From assembly GCF_040712085.1 (NCBI RefSeq), contig NZ_JBFCVK010000005.1:1-64000 (forward strand): 64,000 bases of DNA. The letters are read 5' to 3'. The stretch's first letter is position 1, and each line of letters begins with the position of its first letter. A program made the translations under genes and the position numbers. Positions 20,179 to 32,059 of this stretch are shown here, in pieces. The notes beneath the pieces were generated by a model. That model made no database searches and was not told the origin of the DNA. It saw only the letters and a program-made list of their open reading frames with translations. The stretch is from Aquibaculum sediminis (lineage in GTDB: Bacteria; Pseudomonadota; Alphaproteobacteria; Kiloniellales; DSM-21159).

Positions 20179-20799
20179 TCAGACCTCCATCTCGTCCTCT
20201 TCATACCCTTCGAGCACCGCAGTCGAGAGGTATATATCCTTGGAAATTATGTTCTTGATTGCAGTAAGCAGATACTGGGCCCCGGTCATGAAGAAGCCGA
20301 TAGGCACGATGATCAGCGGAATCCAGACGGGAATCTGGAGTGAGGGCAGCACCCGGCCGCGCCCCGCCTGAGTCAGAATGTACTGAAGCGAATACCAGCA
20401 CAGTCCGAACATAAAGGCTGCGGTCACGAGAGTGATCACGATCATCAGCAGTTTGCGCGCGCGCCCGGGCAGGGCATCGTAAATCGCCGACATGCGGATG
20501 TGCCGGCCCTGGCGCGCGGCATAGGAGATGCCGGCGTAGGTGATCAGGATAATGAGAATTCGGTTAAGCTCTTCGGAGAAAAAGATGCTCGATTGGAAGA
20601 CGTAGCGCCCCACCACATTCGAAATGGTGTTTGCCGCCATCAGGAGCACGCCGGCGGCAAGCAGCACTGCCTCCAGGCGGGCGATAGCGACATCCGCCAT
20701 GCCAAGCACTCCGGGCAGGCTGGAAACATAGGCCTGTTCGGGCGTTTCACCGGGGCGGACTGGTTCAGTCGGGGGCTGGGAAGGGTCTTTGTCTGACAC
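20179..20799 (-). CDS. teaB: TRAP transporter small permease, TeaB-like (DctQ family)
   Basis: A 206-residue membrane protein with four hydrophobic segments typical of DctQ. After a polar N-terminus of about 35 residues come RLEAVLLAAGVLLMAANTISNVVGRYVF, FSEELNRILIILITYAGISYAARQGRHIRM and two further segments. It pairs with the large permease to form the membrane part of the TRAP transporter. It lies about 70 bases after teaA and two bases before teaC. Confidence 0.88.
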   Translation of the reverse strand: MSDKDPSQPPTEPVRPGETPEQAYVSSLPGVLGMADVAIARLEAVLLAAGVLLMAANTISNVVGRYVFQSSIFFSEELNRILIILITYAGISYAARQGRHIRMSAIYDALPGRARKLLMIVITLVTAAFMFGLCWYSLQYILTQAGRGRVLPSLQIPVWIPLIIVPIGFFMTGAQYLLTAIKNIISKDIYLSTAVLEGYEEDEMEV

Positions 20800-20870
20800 T
20801 GCCGTGATCCTTCGAAACGCCGCGAAGGGCGGGCACCCCGCGCGGGAGCGCCCGCCACTTCAGTCAGAAA

Positions 20871-21884
20871 TCAGTTGGACTGCGCCGCTTCGAGGTCAGC
20901 CTTCATCTGTTCGAGAATGGCCTGGCCGCTCTCGCCGGTCATGTCGATGAACGCGGCCTCAACGTCCGCCGCGGCTTCCCGGAAGGGCGCACGCTGCTCT
21001 TCCGTCAGCGTCGTGAAGGTGATGGACGGCTTGTCCGCCTTGATCTTCTCGATGGATTCCTCGTGGAGGCCTTCCTGGTACTCGATGATGTGATCGAAGG
21101 CGACGTCGATCGCATCCCTGATCATCTGCTGTTCCTCTTCGGGAAGGCCGTCGAAGAAGTCCTTGTTGGCCATCACCGCAGTGGTGAAGTTGTTGTGGCC
21201 GATCATCGTAACGTAATCGGTCACTTCATACATCTTGGTCGACTCGATGAAGAACATCGGGTTTTCCTGGCCCTGGATGATGTTCGTCTGCAGGGCGCCA
21301 TAGACTTCACCCCAGGGCAGCGGCGTCGGCGTTGCGCCGAAGGCCCGGTAGCTTTCCACGAGCAACGGGTTGGTCATCACCCGCACCTTCACCTCGTCCA
21401 GCTCTTCCGGAGTGGTGAAGGGCTCCTTGGTCGAGATGGCGACCTCACCCTCGGGGAACATGGTCAGCAGTTCCAGCCCCTGCTCGGCATAGAGCTCGGG
21501 GAACATCTCGTGGATGGCTTTCGAGTTGCGGAAGAAGTCCACAAGCTCGTCAGTCTCGGCCGGTAGCAGGTAGGGGACGAAGAAGACCTGCGCCTCGGGG
21601 ATCAGCGAACCGGTGAAACCCGGCGACTGATCGACGAACTGCAGAATGCCGGCCTGGGTCTGCTCCATGATGTCGGCAGACTCGCCCAGAGTCCCGTAGG
21701 GGAAGAGCTGGATCTCGTGATCGGAGTTGGCCTCGACCTCTTCCTTGAACTTCTGTGCGAAGATCCCCTGCACCTCGTCCATGGCCTCTTCAAAGGCATA
21801 GCGCCAGGTGTCCGCCTGTGCCGCGGTTGCCGTCAGGGCAAATGTCAGCGCAGTGGTGGCTGCTAGACGATAGAGTTTTTTCAT
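20871..21884 (-). CDS. teaA: Ectoine TRAP transporter substrate-binding protein, TeaA-like
   Basis: A 337-residue DctP-family periplasmic binding protein. The ATG at 21884, preceded by AGGAG, gives a clean signal peptide ending in AAQADTW. The body strongly resembles Halomonas elongata TeaA as I recall it: GESADIMEQTQAGILQFVDQ, SPGFTGSLIPEAQVFF, YLLPAETDELVDFF, MTNPLLVESYRAFGATPTPL and PWGEVYGALQT. That likeness is much closer than general DctP similarity, so ectoine/hydroxyectoine uptake is a good prediction. teaB, teaC and teaD follow. Together with ProVWX it forms an osmoprotectant uptake region. Confidence 0.88.
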   Translation of the reverse strand: MKKLYRLAATTALTFALTATAAQADTWRYAFEEAMDEVQGIFAQKFKEEVEANSDHEIQLFPYGTLGESADIMEQTQAGILQFVDQSPGFTGSLIPEAQVFFVPYLLPAETDELVDFFRNSKAIHEMFPELYAEQGLELLTMFPEGEVAISTKEPFTTPEELDEVKVRVMTNPLLVESYRAFGATPTPLPWGEVYGALQTNIIQGQENPMFFIESTKMYEVTDYVTMIGHNNFTTAVMANKDFFDGLPEEEQQMIRDAIDVAFDHIIEYQEGLHEESIEKIKADKPSITFTTLTEEQRAPFREAAADVEAAFIDMTGESGQAILEQMKADLEAAQSN

Positions 21885-22198
21885 GGATTTCTCCTCTGGT
21901 TCCGTTCGCACGACCCGGGAAGGGCCGAACCTTCAGGTGAAGTTTGCAACAGTCGATACCGCCCTGCTCTGGATCGCATGGGGGTACCGCCGTGATTGAA
22001 CCGAAAGGCAGCTATACAAAAGAGCGACGACGCCCCCGTCCATTTTTAGTGTTTTACCACCTAAACGATTGCAAGATAGATCGCTGGTGTCAAGGTGGCG
22101 CCTTTACTTGACCGAATTGCATGCAAAATGCAGTGGATAGACTGCGCGAGTTTGAATGGCCCCCAAATCAATCCACGCTGCATCTTGCCCGCAGCAAG
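21885..22198. promoter_or_regulatory. Non-coding upstream region of the teaABCD operon
   Basis: This 314-base stretch holds no protein-like reading frame. It is less GC-rich than its surroundings around 22000-22140, as expected of a promoter region. A perfect 10-base palindrome TTGCATGCAA lies at 22117-22126 and could be an operator. I cannot assign a promoter with confidence. Confidence 0.4.
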
Positions 22199-22960
22199 TC
22201 AGAACAGCAGACCGTCAAGTCCATCCCAGACGAGCTTCGCTCCGACCACCGTCAACAAAAGGTAGCACAGTCGATAGAACATCGCCTGTGACACAGTCCG
22301 ATGCAGCAGCAGGCCCACCCCGATCGCCGGTGGAACCAACGGTGCCAGCACCAGCGCGGTCCAGAGCACCCCCGGCGTGAACTGGCCGAGCCAGGCATAG
22401 GGTACGAGTTTCGTCAGGTTCACCAACGCGAAGAAGACCACGGTCGTGCCCTGGAAGAGCGATTTGTCCAGTTGGCGCGGCAGCAGATACATGGCCACCG
22501 GCGGTCCACCGGCATGCGCAGTGAATGAGGTAAAGCCGGACATGGCGCCCCAGAAGGTGCCGGAGAGCAGGCGAGGCTCGGGGTCCGGCGCCCGTGCGGC
22601 CGCCGGTCGGAACAACCAGTTGGCGACGAAGCCCAGCGCAATCACCCCGACCAAGAGGCGCATGGCCGCGGTGCTGACATACTCGAAAGTCAGTGCACCC
22701 AGCAGGATCCCGACCGCCGCGCCGGCGGCCAGGATCGCCAGATGGCGGCGGTGCCAGAGCCCCCGGTATGCCCAGAGCGCGAAGGCATCCATCAGGCAAA
22801 GGATGGGCAGGAGGATCGCCGCCGCCATGCGCGGATCGACGGCCAGCGCCATCAGCGGCACCCCGAGCAGTCCCATGCCACCGCCGAAGCCGCTCTTGGA
22901 GATGCCGATCAGGAAGATCGCCGGCACCGCCAGAACGTAGAACCAGGGATCATCGGGCAA
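22199..22960 (-). CDS. TauE/SafE-family membrane exporter
   Basis: A 253-residue inner-membrane protein with about eight hydrophobic segments. The first segment carries the family's GISKSGFGGGMGLLGVPLMAL pattern, repeated more weakly in the second half (SGFTSFTAHAGGPPVAMYLLP). TauE/SafE members export sulfite, sulfoacetate or other organic anions. The gene begins 27 bases after the gcvP stop on the same strand, so it probably rides on the glycine-cleavage transcript. The substrate cannot be told. Confidence 0.87.
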   Translation of the reverse strand: MPDDPWFYVLAVPAIFLIGISKSGFGGGMGLLGVPLMALAVDPRMAAAILLPILCLMDAFALWAYRGLWHRRHLAILAAGAAVGILLGALTFEYVSTAAMRLLVGVIALGFVANWLFRPAAARAPDPEPRLLSGTFWGAMSGFTSFTAHAGGPPVAMYLLPRQLDKSLFQGTTVVFFALVNLTKLVPYAWLGQFTPGVLWTALVLAPLVPPAIGVGLLLHRTVSQAMFYRLCYLLLTVVGAKLVWDGLDGLLF

Positions 22961-22987
22961 GGGCCGCCCCTTTGCGCGAGGCTGTCG

Positions 22988-25876
<2,889 letters not shown>

Positions 25877-25890
25877 GATCCCGACGCTCC

Positions 25891-26271
25891 TTATTCCAAG
25901 CCTTTGACGAAGTCGTTATAGGCCGCCTCGTCCATCAAGGCCTCCAGCTCGCTTTCGTCGGAGAGCGTCATCTTGAAGAACCAGCCATCGCCCTGGGGCG
26001 ACTCATTCACCAGATTGGGCGTATCGGTCAGGGCTTCGTTCGCCTCTGAGACCGTGCCCGACACGGCGGCATAGACTTCGCTGGCCGCCTTGACGGACTC
26101 GACCACGGCCGCCTCGTCGCCCTTGGCCAGGTCCTTGCCCTCGTCCGGCAACTCGACGAAGACAACATCGCCCAGCTGCTGCTGCGCATAGTCGGTGATA
26201 CCGATGACGGCCTGGCCGTCGTCCTCGACGCGTACCCACTCGTGCTCGTCGCTGAAATAGATCTTTGCCAT
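25891..26271 (-). CDS. gcvH: Glycine cleavage system H protein
   Basis: A 126-residue lipoyl carrier that shuttles the aminomethyl group from GcvP to GcvT. The lipoylated lysine is in VVESVKAASEVYAAVSG; IYFSDEHEWVRVEDD at the N-terminus and GDGWFFKMTLSDESELEALMDEAAY at the C-terminus are classic. It sits between gcvT (18 bases upstream) and gcvP (14 bases downstream). Confidence 0.96.
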   Translation of the reverse strand: MAKIYFSDEHEWVRVEDDGQAVIGITDYAQQQLGDVVFVELPDEGKDLAKGDEAAVVESVKAASEVYAAVSGTVSEANEALTDTPNLVNESPQGDGWFFKMTLSDESELEALMDEAAYNDFVKGLE

Positions 26272-26289
26272 TGTTCCGTTCCCCTACGT

Positions 26290-27402
26290 TCAGCCTCTGA
26301 AATAGTTGTGCGGTTGGAAGGGCATCTTCGCCACCTCCATGTCCACGGTGCGATTCCGCACCCTGGCGCTGACCTCTGTGCCGGGCTTTGTCAGTTCGCT
26401 GGGCAGGTAGCCCATGGCGACCGGGGCCTCCACCGAGGGGCCGAAGCCGCCGCTGGTCACACGACCGACAGCTTCGCCTGCCTCGTCAAGAATCTCGGCG
26501 CCCTCGCGCACCGGCGCCCGGCCGGTCGGGCGCAAGCCCACGCGCTTGCGGCCGGCCCCCTCGGCGATCTGGGCCTGGATGACGGCATCCCCCGGGAAGC
26601 CCCCTTCGCTCCGGCGGCGCTTCTGGATGGCCCAGATCAGGCCCGCTTCGACCGGCGTGGTGGTTTCGTCGATGTCGTGGCCGTAGAGGCAAAGACCGGC
26701 CTCAAGCCGCAAGGAATCCCGGGCGCCCAATCCGGCCGGCATCACCTCGCTTTCGGCCAGCAGGCGGCGCGCCAGAGCTTCGGCTTCGCCGGCGGCCACG
26801 GAGATCTCATAGCCATCTTCGCCGGTGTAACCGGAGCGGGTGACGCGGCAGCGCAGGCCCTCGACCGTGATCTCGGCCACGCCCATGAACTTCAGCGTCT
26901 CCACCCCGGGCGCGAAGCGCGACAGCACCGCGGCTGCCTGCGGCCCCTGCAGCGCCAGGAGCGCAAGACCCTCCAGCATTTCCGCCTGTCCGTGCTTGCC
27001 CAGACCCTGCTGTAGATGCGCGAAATCGGCTGCCTTGCAGGCTGCATTGACCACGAGGAAGAAGCCCTCGTCCTCGCGCGCGACCATCAGGTCGTCGAGA
27101 ATGCCGGCACTGTCATTGGTGAAGAAGGTGTAGCGCTGCTGTCCTGGGGCCAGGGTGGCCAGATCCACGGGCATCAGGGCTTCAAGAGCGGCTTCAGCCT
27201 GCGCCCCCGTCACCCGCACCTGACCCATGTGCGACACGTCGAACAGTGCCGCGGCCGCCCGGCAGTGCTTGTGCTCGCCCATGATGCCTGCGGGGTACTG
27301 TACCGGCATGGCATAGCCAGCAAAGGGCACCATGCGCCCGCCCAGCTCGCAATGAAGGTCGTAAAGCGGCGTTTTGAGGAGGGTTTCTTCCGGATCGCTC
27401 AC
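26290..27402 (-). CDS. gcvT: Glycine cleavage system aminomethyltransferase, T protein
   Basis: A 370-residue tetrahydrofolate-dependent aminomethyltransferase. I choose the GTG at 27402, which has AAAGGA about nine bases upstream and puts the usual LLKTPLYDLHCELGGRMVPF opening close to the start; the open frame reaches a TTG at 27438 without a ribosome site. MGQVRVTGAQAEAALEALMP, RSGYTGEDGYEISV and the C-terminal RVTSGGFGPSVEAPVAMGY are typical. It is the first gene of the gcvT-gcvH-gcvP-tauE transcript and follows a tandem glycine riboswitch. Confidence 0.93.
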   Translation of the reverse strand: MSDPEETLLKTPLYDLHCELGGRMVPFAGYAMPVQYPAGIMGEHKHCRAAAALFDVSHMGQVRVTGAQAEAALEALMPVDLATLAPGQQRYTFFTNDSAGILDDLMVAREDEGFFLVVNAACKAADFAHLQQGLGKHGQAEMLEGLALLALQGPQAAAVLSRFAPGVETLKFMGVAEITVEGLRCRVTRSGYTGEDGYEISVAAGEAEALARRLLAESEVMPAGLGARDSLRLEAGLCLYGHDIDETTTPVEAGLIWAIQKRRRSEGGFPGDAVIQAQIAEGAGRKRVGLRPTGRAPVREGAEILDEAGEAVGRVTSGGFGPSVEAPVAMGYLPSELTKPGTEVSARVRNRTVDMEVAKMPFQPHNYFRG

Positions 27403-27454
27403 GCCATAGGTCCTTTCGACAGAGGCGGCCGCCGCCAACCGGCGGCCCTGCGCC

Positions 27455-27655
27455 CCCTCTGTCCTGGGACCTGAGAGATTCGCCGCGGCGTCGCGGCTTA
27501 CTCCTTCGGTGTGGCACAGCAGCCGGGAACCCTGTCCGGTGCCGCGCCCGCTTTCCAGATGTGCCTACCCTGCCCGGTCCTTTTGCCTGAGAGTTTCCGG
27601 GGCGGTTGCTCCTTCGGCGCCCACCGGCATTTCAGGCCAGCGGGTCTCTCCCAAG
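27455..27655 (-). promoter_or_regulatory. Tandem glycine riboswitch (two aptamers) upstream of gcvT
   Basis: Read on the minus strand, the first aptamer (about 27653-27574) begins GGGAGAGACCC and contains GCCGAAGGAGCAA and AACTCTCAGGCAAAAGGACCG-type signatures. The second (about 27545-27455) has CACCGAAGGAGTAAG and GAATCTCTCAGGTCCCAGGAC. A short linker joins them, as in the known two-aptamer glycine riboswitch, which usually turns gcv genes on when glycine is plentiful. The gcvT start lies about 50 bases past the second aptamer; no strong terminator stem is evident there, so the expression platform may act on translation. Confidence 0.93.
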
Positions 27656-27780
27656 CAGGGTCATCGGCTGTGCGAACGGCGTCACGGTAGACGATGCCCG
27701 TACGATGTCAACATTTCCCGCGTTGCGACTTCCGCGGTCTTCGCGCGCCAGCGCGGATGACCGCGGAGCCGAAGGCGAGA

Positions 27781-28806
27781 TCAGGAGGCCGGTTCCAGGC
27801 GCTCGGAAATCTCGCCGCTCAGAGTGTAGTCATAGGCATCGACCTTGAGCACGGGCGCCCCTTCGCTGAGGTCCACATTCTCGAAGTCCACCCAGTAAAG
27901 ATTTGGGCTCTGGGTCGATTGGAAGAAGTAGGTGAGGTTGGTCGTGTCGGCCAAGGTGAACCACAGCGTCGACCAGGTATCCTCTGCGTCGCCGGCCGAA
28001 GAATCCTGGGCACCGAAGGGTACCGCGACGTTGCGCACAACACTGTAGGCCCCGGCCACCGCTTCCTGGACGTTTTCGGGCTCGGGCAGGGTCTCGAGGT
28101 AAGTCGACGCGCGCACGAAGCGGCTCAGCGGATCGATGTCGCCGGGCAGAGACAACTCGCCGCCGAAGGGCTTGTAGTTCGTAAGGTTGGCCAGCTGCTC
28201 CTCGTAGGTCGGCTCGTTGGTCATCACCGTCACGTCCCTGCCGTGATGCACAACCATCTCGCCGTCGATGAACTCGATGACGGCGGAGTCCCCGCTCGCA
28301 TCAGCAAGAGAAAGGTGGAGTGGCCAGGCGCGGCCAGCCACTTCCGTCGCCACCACCTGAATCGACGCAAGGCCTTCCAGGGCCTCATCCACCGTGCCGA
28401 AGTTGTCGAGCGCGTACTGGGCGAGCATGACGTTGGACACGCCGGGCAAGCTCTCATCGCGCTCGCCGTATTCGCTGCCCGTCAGGTAGAGCAGGTTGGC
28501 AGCGAGACCGGCCTCATTGAGTCCGTCAGTGGCTGCGATACCGAAGGCCGTGATGGTGGAGGCGCCGTACTTCGAGGACCAGGTCATCGCGTTGTCGTCG
28601 CCGGTCATGCCGTCGCGCGCAATGCCACGCGGGCTGACGACGAATTCGCCTTCGTCCGACATGTAGAGGTCCATCGTCCTGGCAACGACGTTGGCTTGGT
28701 CGTTGCTGTTCCAGAGTACGCGCGAGCAGGCCATGGCGGTTTCCGACATGAGAGGCAGGGCAAAGGCGAGAGCAAGACCCGTGGCGGCGAGCTTATGAGA
28801 AATCAT
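27781..28806 (-). CDS. Secreted Ntn-hydrolase, choloylglycine hydrolase/penicillin V acylase family
   Basis: A 341-residue secreted linear-amide hydrolase. The ATG at 28806, preceded by CGAGG, gives a signal peptide that would be cut after AMA, leaving Cys27 (CSRVLWN) as the new N-terminus, which in this family is the catalytic nucleophile. Further family features are ARTMDLY, the Asp/Asn-rich TNEPTYEEQLANLTNYKPFGG and FVRASTYLETLPEPE. Known members hydrolyse conjugated bile acids, penicillin V or acyl-homoserine lactones. In a marine or saline environment, quorum-signal or amide scavenging is more plausible than bile salts, but this is a guess. The gene stands alone. Confidence 0.88.
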   Translation of the reverse strand: MISHKLAATGLALAFALPLMSETAMACSRVLWNSNDQANVVARTMDLYMSDEGEFVVSPRGIARDGMTGDDNAMTWSSKYGASTITAFGIAATDGLNEAGLAANLLYLTGSEYGERDESLPGVSNVMLAQYALDNFGTVDEALEGLASIQVVATEVAGRAWPLHLSLADASGDSAVIEFIDGEMVVHHGRDVTVMTNEPTYEEQLANLTNYKPFGGELSLPGDIDPLSRFVRASTYLETLPEPENVQEAVAGAYSVVRNVAVPFGAQDSSAGDAEDTWSTLWFTLADTTNLTYFFQSTQSPNLYWVDFENVDLSEGAPVLKVDAYDYTLSGEISERLEPAS

Positions 28807-29126
28807 TCGAACCTCGTGAGAGTCAGTGGGCGAGAGAGTGGAATGGCCAGCATTCCCGGGTGCAGTCGAGGTTCCCACGACGCCCAGGGAACAGAAACAA
28901 ATTCAAAACAACTATTCCGATAATCCTTTCTATCCCTTGGCCACCGCAGTGTCAATCAAACCGCACTTCGCCAGACCGAGAAAATCCTACTCCCGGCCGA
29001 TGGTCCTTCCCTTTCAATACTATCATAATTTGATGCCGTCTGACTGACGGCAATCAATCGGACTGCCTTCGCGACCCCGACGGGTGCGTGAAACAGCAAC
29101 GGCCCCTTGAGTACGGGCCGGATCGC
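28807..29126. other. Non-coding stretch between the Ntn-hydrolase and yqgE
   Basis: No protein-like frame is seen in these 320 bases. The right part is downstream of yqgE; the left part is AT-richer (28900-29040) and must hold the Ntn-hydrolase promoter. I see no clear terminator or regulator site. Confidence 0.4.
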
Positions 29127-29705
29127 TCAAGCGCGCCCGGAAGCGGCGCTGAGTTTGCTCAGGTCCAGACCGATCTTGGCGAGGGCGCGTTCCCACTTCT
29201 CTTCCACGCCCTCTCCGAAAACCAGCGCCTCGTCGGCCGACAGGGTCAGCCACCCGTTGTCCTGGATCTCCTGGTCGAGTTGTCCCGGCCCCCAGCCCGC
29301 GTAGCCCAGCGCCAGCAGACGTTGCCGCGGTCCCTGCCCTTCGGCGATGGCGCGCAGGATGTCAACGGTGGCAGTCAGGGCCACCTGCTCGCTCACTTGC
29401 AGGCTGGATTCTTGGAGGTATTCCGCGGAGTGCAGGACGAAGCCGCGCCCCGTTTCCACCGGCCCGCCAAAGTGAATGCGAATTTCGTCCTGACCGGCAG
29501 CAGGTTCGATGCCGAGCTGGGTCAGCAGGTCGGGAAAAGTGAGAGACTCCACCAGACGGTTGAGCACCAGCCCCATGGCACCTTCCTCGTTGTGCGCGCA
29601 GATATAGATCACCGTACGCTCGAAACGCGGATCGCCCATGGTCGGCATGGCCGCCAGCAGCTGGCCGCCGAGGTAGCCTTCGTGCACGTCGTCGTGTCTT
29701 GCCAT
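29127..29705 (-). CDS. YqgE/AlgH family protein
   Basis: A 192-residue soluble protein of the YqgE/AlgH (UPF0301) family. The start is the ATG at 29705 with GGGGAG upstream; the frame stays open another 107 codons, but that part is Arg/Pro-rich and not protein-like. EGYLGGQLLAAMPTMGDPRFERTV, HNEEGAMGLVLNRL, RIHFGGPVETGRGFVLH and LGYAGWGPGQLDQEI are hallmark segments. The function is not firmly known. The gene diverges from the DsbD-like gene, with about 110 bases between starts. Confidence 0.93.
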   Translation of the reverse strand: MARHDDVHEGYLGGQLLAAMPTMGDPRFERTVIYICAHNEEGAMGLVLNRLVESLTFPDLLTQLGIEPAAGQDEIRIHFGGPVETGRGFVLHSAEYLQESSLQVSEQVALTATVDILRAIAEGQGPRQRLLALGYAGWGPGQLDQEIQDNGWLTLSADEALVFGEGVEEKWERALAKIGLDLSKLSAASGRA

Positions 29706-29817
29706 GACACCAAACTCCCCTTCGCCACACCGGCCGGCGCCCCCCGTGGGCGCCGCGACCAGCCGCCGCGGCGCCGACCATTGTTTCCCGGCGCGCGGCA
29801 CCACATCATAGCACAGC

Positions 29818-31974
29818 ATGTACGCTCTCTGCCGCGGAATACCAGTCCCTGCACCCGGCGGCCGGCCGCTCACGCGTCCCGGCCTGCCGCTGCTATTGCT
29901 CACCCTGCTTGTGGCTCTCCTTGGGTCTTCCGGGAGCGCCCTGGCCGCCGCCGGTACCTGGGCCGAGAACGAGCACAGCCGGGTGCGACTCATCACGGAA
30001 AGCGAAGCGGCGGGCGAGTCTGCCACGCTGCGCGCCGGCCTGCAGTTTGAAATGGCGCCTGGCTGGAAGACCTACTGGCGCTCCCCGGGCGATGCCGGCT
30101 ACCCGGTTACGGTGGACTGGAGCGCTTCGCAGAATCTGGCCGACGTCACCTTCAACTGGCCGGTCCCGCACCGCTTCGAGCTCTTCGGCCTGGACACCTT
30201 CGGCTATGACGAGGAGGTGGTCTTTCCGCTCACCCTCGTGCCCGAACGTCCGGGCGAGCCGATGCGGCTGGCGGCACGGGTGGACTACCTGCTCTGCGAA
30301 ACGATCTGCATTCCCTATGAAGAGGATGTCAGCCTCACCCTGCCTGCCGGCGCAGCGACGCCGGGTCCCGAAGCTTTCCTCATCGACCTCTATCGCTCGC
30401 AGCTTCCGCAACCGGAAGCCGAAAGCGGCCTCTCCCTCTCCCAGGTGGGATTCAGCGAACGCGACGGCCTGACCCAGCTGTCCGCCCGCGCAGAGACGCT
30501 CTTTCCCTTTCACCAGCGCCCGGACCTGTTGGTCGAGGGGCCGGACGGACTGCACTTCGGCCGGCCCGAGGTAAGCCTGTCCGAGGACCGCCTGCGCGCC
30601 GATTTCACCCTGCCGGTCAGCCTCCAGGGCGACACGAAGGCCGAGGGCACCCCCGTGCGCCTCACTCTGGTCGACGGCAGTCGTGGGCACGAGTTGGAAA
30701 CCACGCTGCGCCACACCGAGGGCACGGGGTCCGGAGCCCTGCCGGCGGAAGGCCGCAGCCTCGCGCTCATCCTGGGTCTGGCGCTGCTGGGCGGCCTCAT
30801 ACTCAACCTCATGCCCTGCGTGCTTCCGGTGCTCTCTCTGAAGCTGCTGTCGCTGGTCAAGCACGGCGGCGGCGCGCCGCGGGCCGTGCGGCTGTCCTTC
30901 CTGGCCACGGCCGCGGGCATTCTCGCGTCCTTCCTGGTGCTGGCGGCCGGGGCCATCGCGCTCAAGGCCGGCGGCGCCGCCGTGGGCTGGGGCATTCAAT
31001 TCCAGCAGCCGGTCTTCCTGGCCGGCATGGCGCTGGTGGTCACGCTCTTCGCGGCCAATCTTTTCGGCTTCTTCGAAATTCCCCTGCCCGGCACCGTAGC
31101 CGATCAGGCCACGCGCGCACCGACACAAGGCCTGGGCGGCGCCTTCGCCACCGGTGCCTTCGCCACGCTGCTGGCCACCCCCTGCTCCGCGCCCTTCCTG
31201 GGCACGGCGGTGGGTTTCGCCCTGTCGCGCGGCGCGCCGGAGATTCTGCTGATCTTCACGGCTTTGGGGCTGGGCCTGGCCCTGCCCTACCTTCTGGTCT
31301 CAGCCTGGCCGCGCCTGGCAACGGCCCTGCCGCGCCCCGGTGCCTGGATGGTCTGGCTGCGTCGCCTGCTGGGCCTGGCGCTGATCGCAACCGCGTTGTG
31401 GCTGCTCTCGGTGCTGGCAGTGCAGTTGGGCCTGGCTGGTGCCCTGCTGCTCGGCGCGCTGCTGGCCGCCTTGCTGGCCGTCTTCGCTCTGGGCCGGTTG
31501 CTGCCCGCGCGGCGCGCTCTGCTGCGCGGCAGCGCCCTGCTCGTCGCTCTCGCGGTGCTGGGCTATGCCGCCTACGGCCCTGCTGCCGACAGCAGCACCA
31601 CGGACCGTGCGCCGGATCGGCACTGGCAGAGCTTCGATCGCCAGGAGATTGCTGCGGCCGTGGCCGACGGCCAGACGGTGCTGGTGGACGTCACCGCCGA
31701 CTGGTGCATCACCTGTCAGGTCAACAAGGCCCGGGTGCTCGACGATGAGCGCATCGAGGCCATGCTCGCCGAGGCGACGGTTCTGGCCTTGCGCGCCGAC
31801 TGGACCCGACCGGATGCCGAGATTGCCGCCTATCTCGCCGATCACGGCCGCTACGGCATCCCCTTCAACGCCGTCTACGGCCCCGCCGCGCCGCAGGGCA
31901 TTCTCCTGCCCGAACTGCTCTCGGTGGAGGGCTTGCGTCAGGCGCTGGAAGAGGCCGGCGGAAGCGCGGGCTGA
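29818..31974 (+). CDS. DsbD/ScsB-like protein-disulfide reductase
   Basis: A 718-residue membrane thiol-disulfide exchanger. An N-terminal signal segment is followed by a periplasmic domain of about 270 residues with a cysteine pair (LLCETICIPYEED). A membrane domain of about eight segments carries the two redox cysteines (NLMPCVLPVLSLK and LLATPCSAPFLG). A C-terminal thioredoxin-like domain has DWCITCQVNK. It carries electrons from cytoplasmic thioredoxin to periplasmic targets. The N-terminal domain is more like ScsB than classical DsbD. Start choice is weak: the ATG at 29818 lacks a good ribosome site. The peroxiredoxin gene follows at 85 bases. Confidence 0.87.
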   Translation: MYALCRGIPVPAPGGRPLTRPGLPLLLLTLLVALLGSSGSALAAAGTWAENEHSRVRLITESEAAGESATLRAGLQFEMAPGWKTYWRSPGDAGYPVTVDWSASQNLADVTFNWPVPHRFELFGLDTFGYDEEVVFPLTLVPERPGEPMRLAARVDYLLCETICIPYEEDVSLTLPAGAATPGPEAFLIDLYRSQLPQPEAESGLSLSQVGFSERDGLTQLSARAETLFPFHQRPDLLVEGPDGLHFGRPEVSLSEDRLRADFTLPVSLQGDTKAEGTPVRLTLVDGSRGHELETTLRHTEGTGSGALPAEGRSLALILGLALLGGLILNLMPCVLPVLSLKLLSLVKHGGGAPRAVRLSFLATAAGILASFLVLAAGAIALKAGGAAVGWGIQFQQPVFLAGMALVVTLFAANLFGFFEIPLPGTVADQATRAPTQGLGGAFATGAFATLLATPCSAPFLGTAVGFALSRGAPEILLIFTALGLGLALPYLLVSAWPRLATALPRPGAWMVWLRRLLGLALIATALWLLSVLAVQLGLAGALLLGALLAALLAVFALGRLLPARRALLRGSALLVALAVLGYAAYGPAADSSTTDRAPDRHWQSFDRQEIAAAVADGQTVLVDVTADWCITCQVNKARVLDDERIEAMLAEATVLALRADWTRPDAEIAAYLADHGRYGIPFNAVYGPAAPQGILLPELLSVEGLRQALEEAGGSAG

Positions 31975-32059
31975 AACCTTCTGTTGGCAGCGGCGGCCCG
32001 GCCGACTATCTCTGTCGGCATAGATCACCCTCACGCTTCACCAACGGGAGAGCGCAAAG

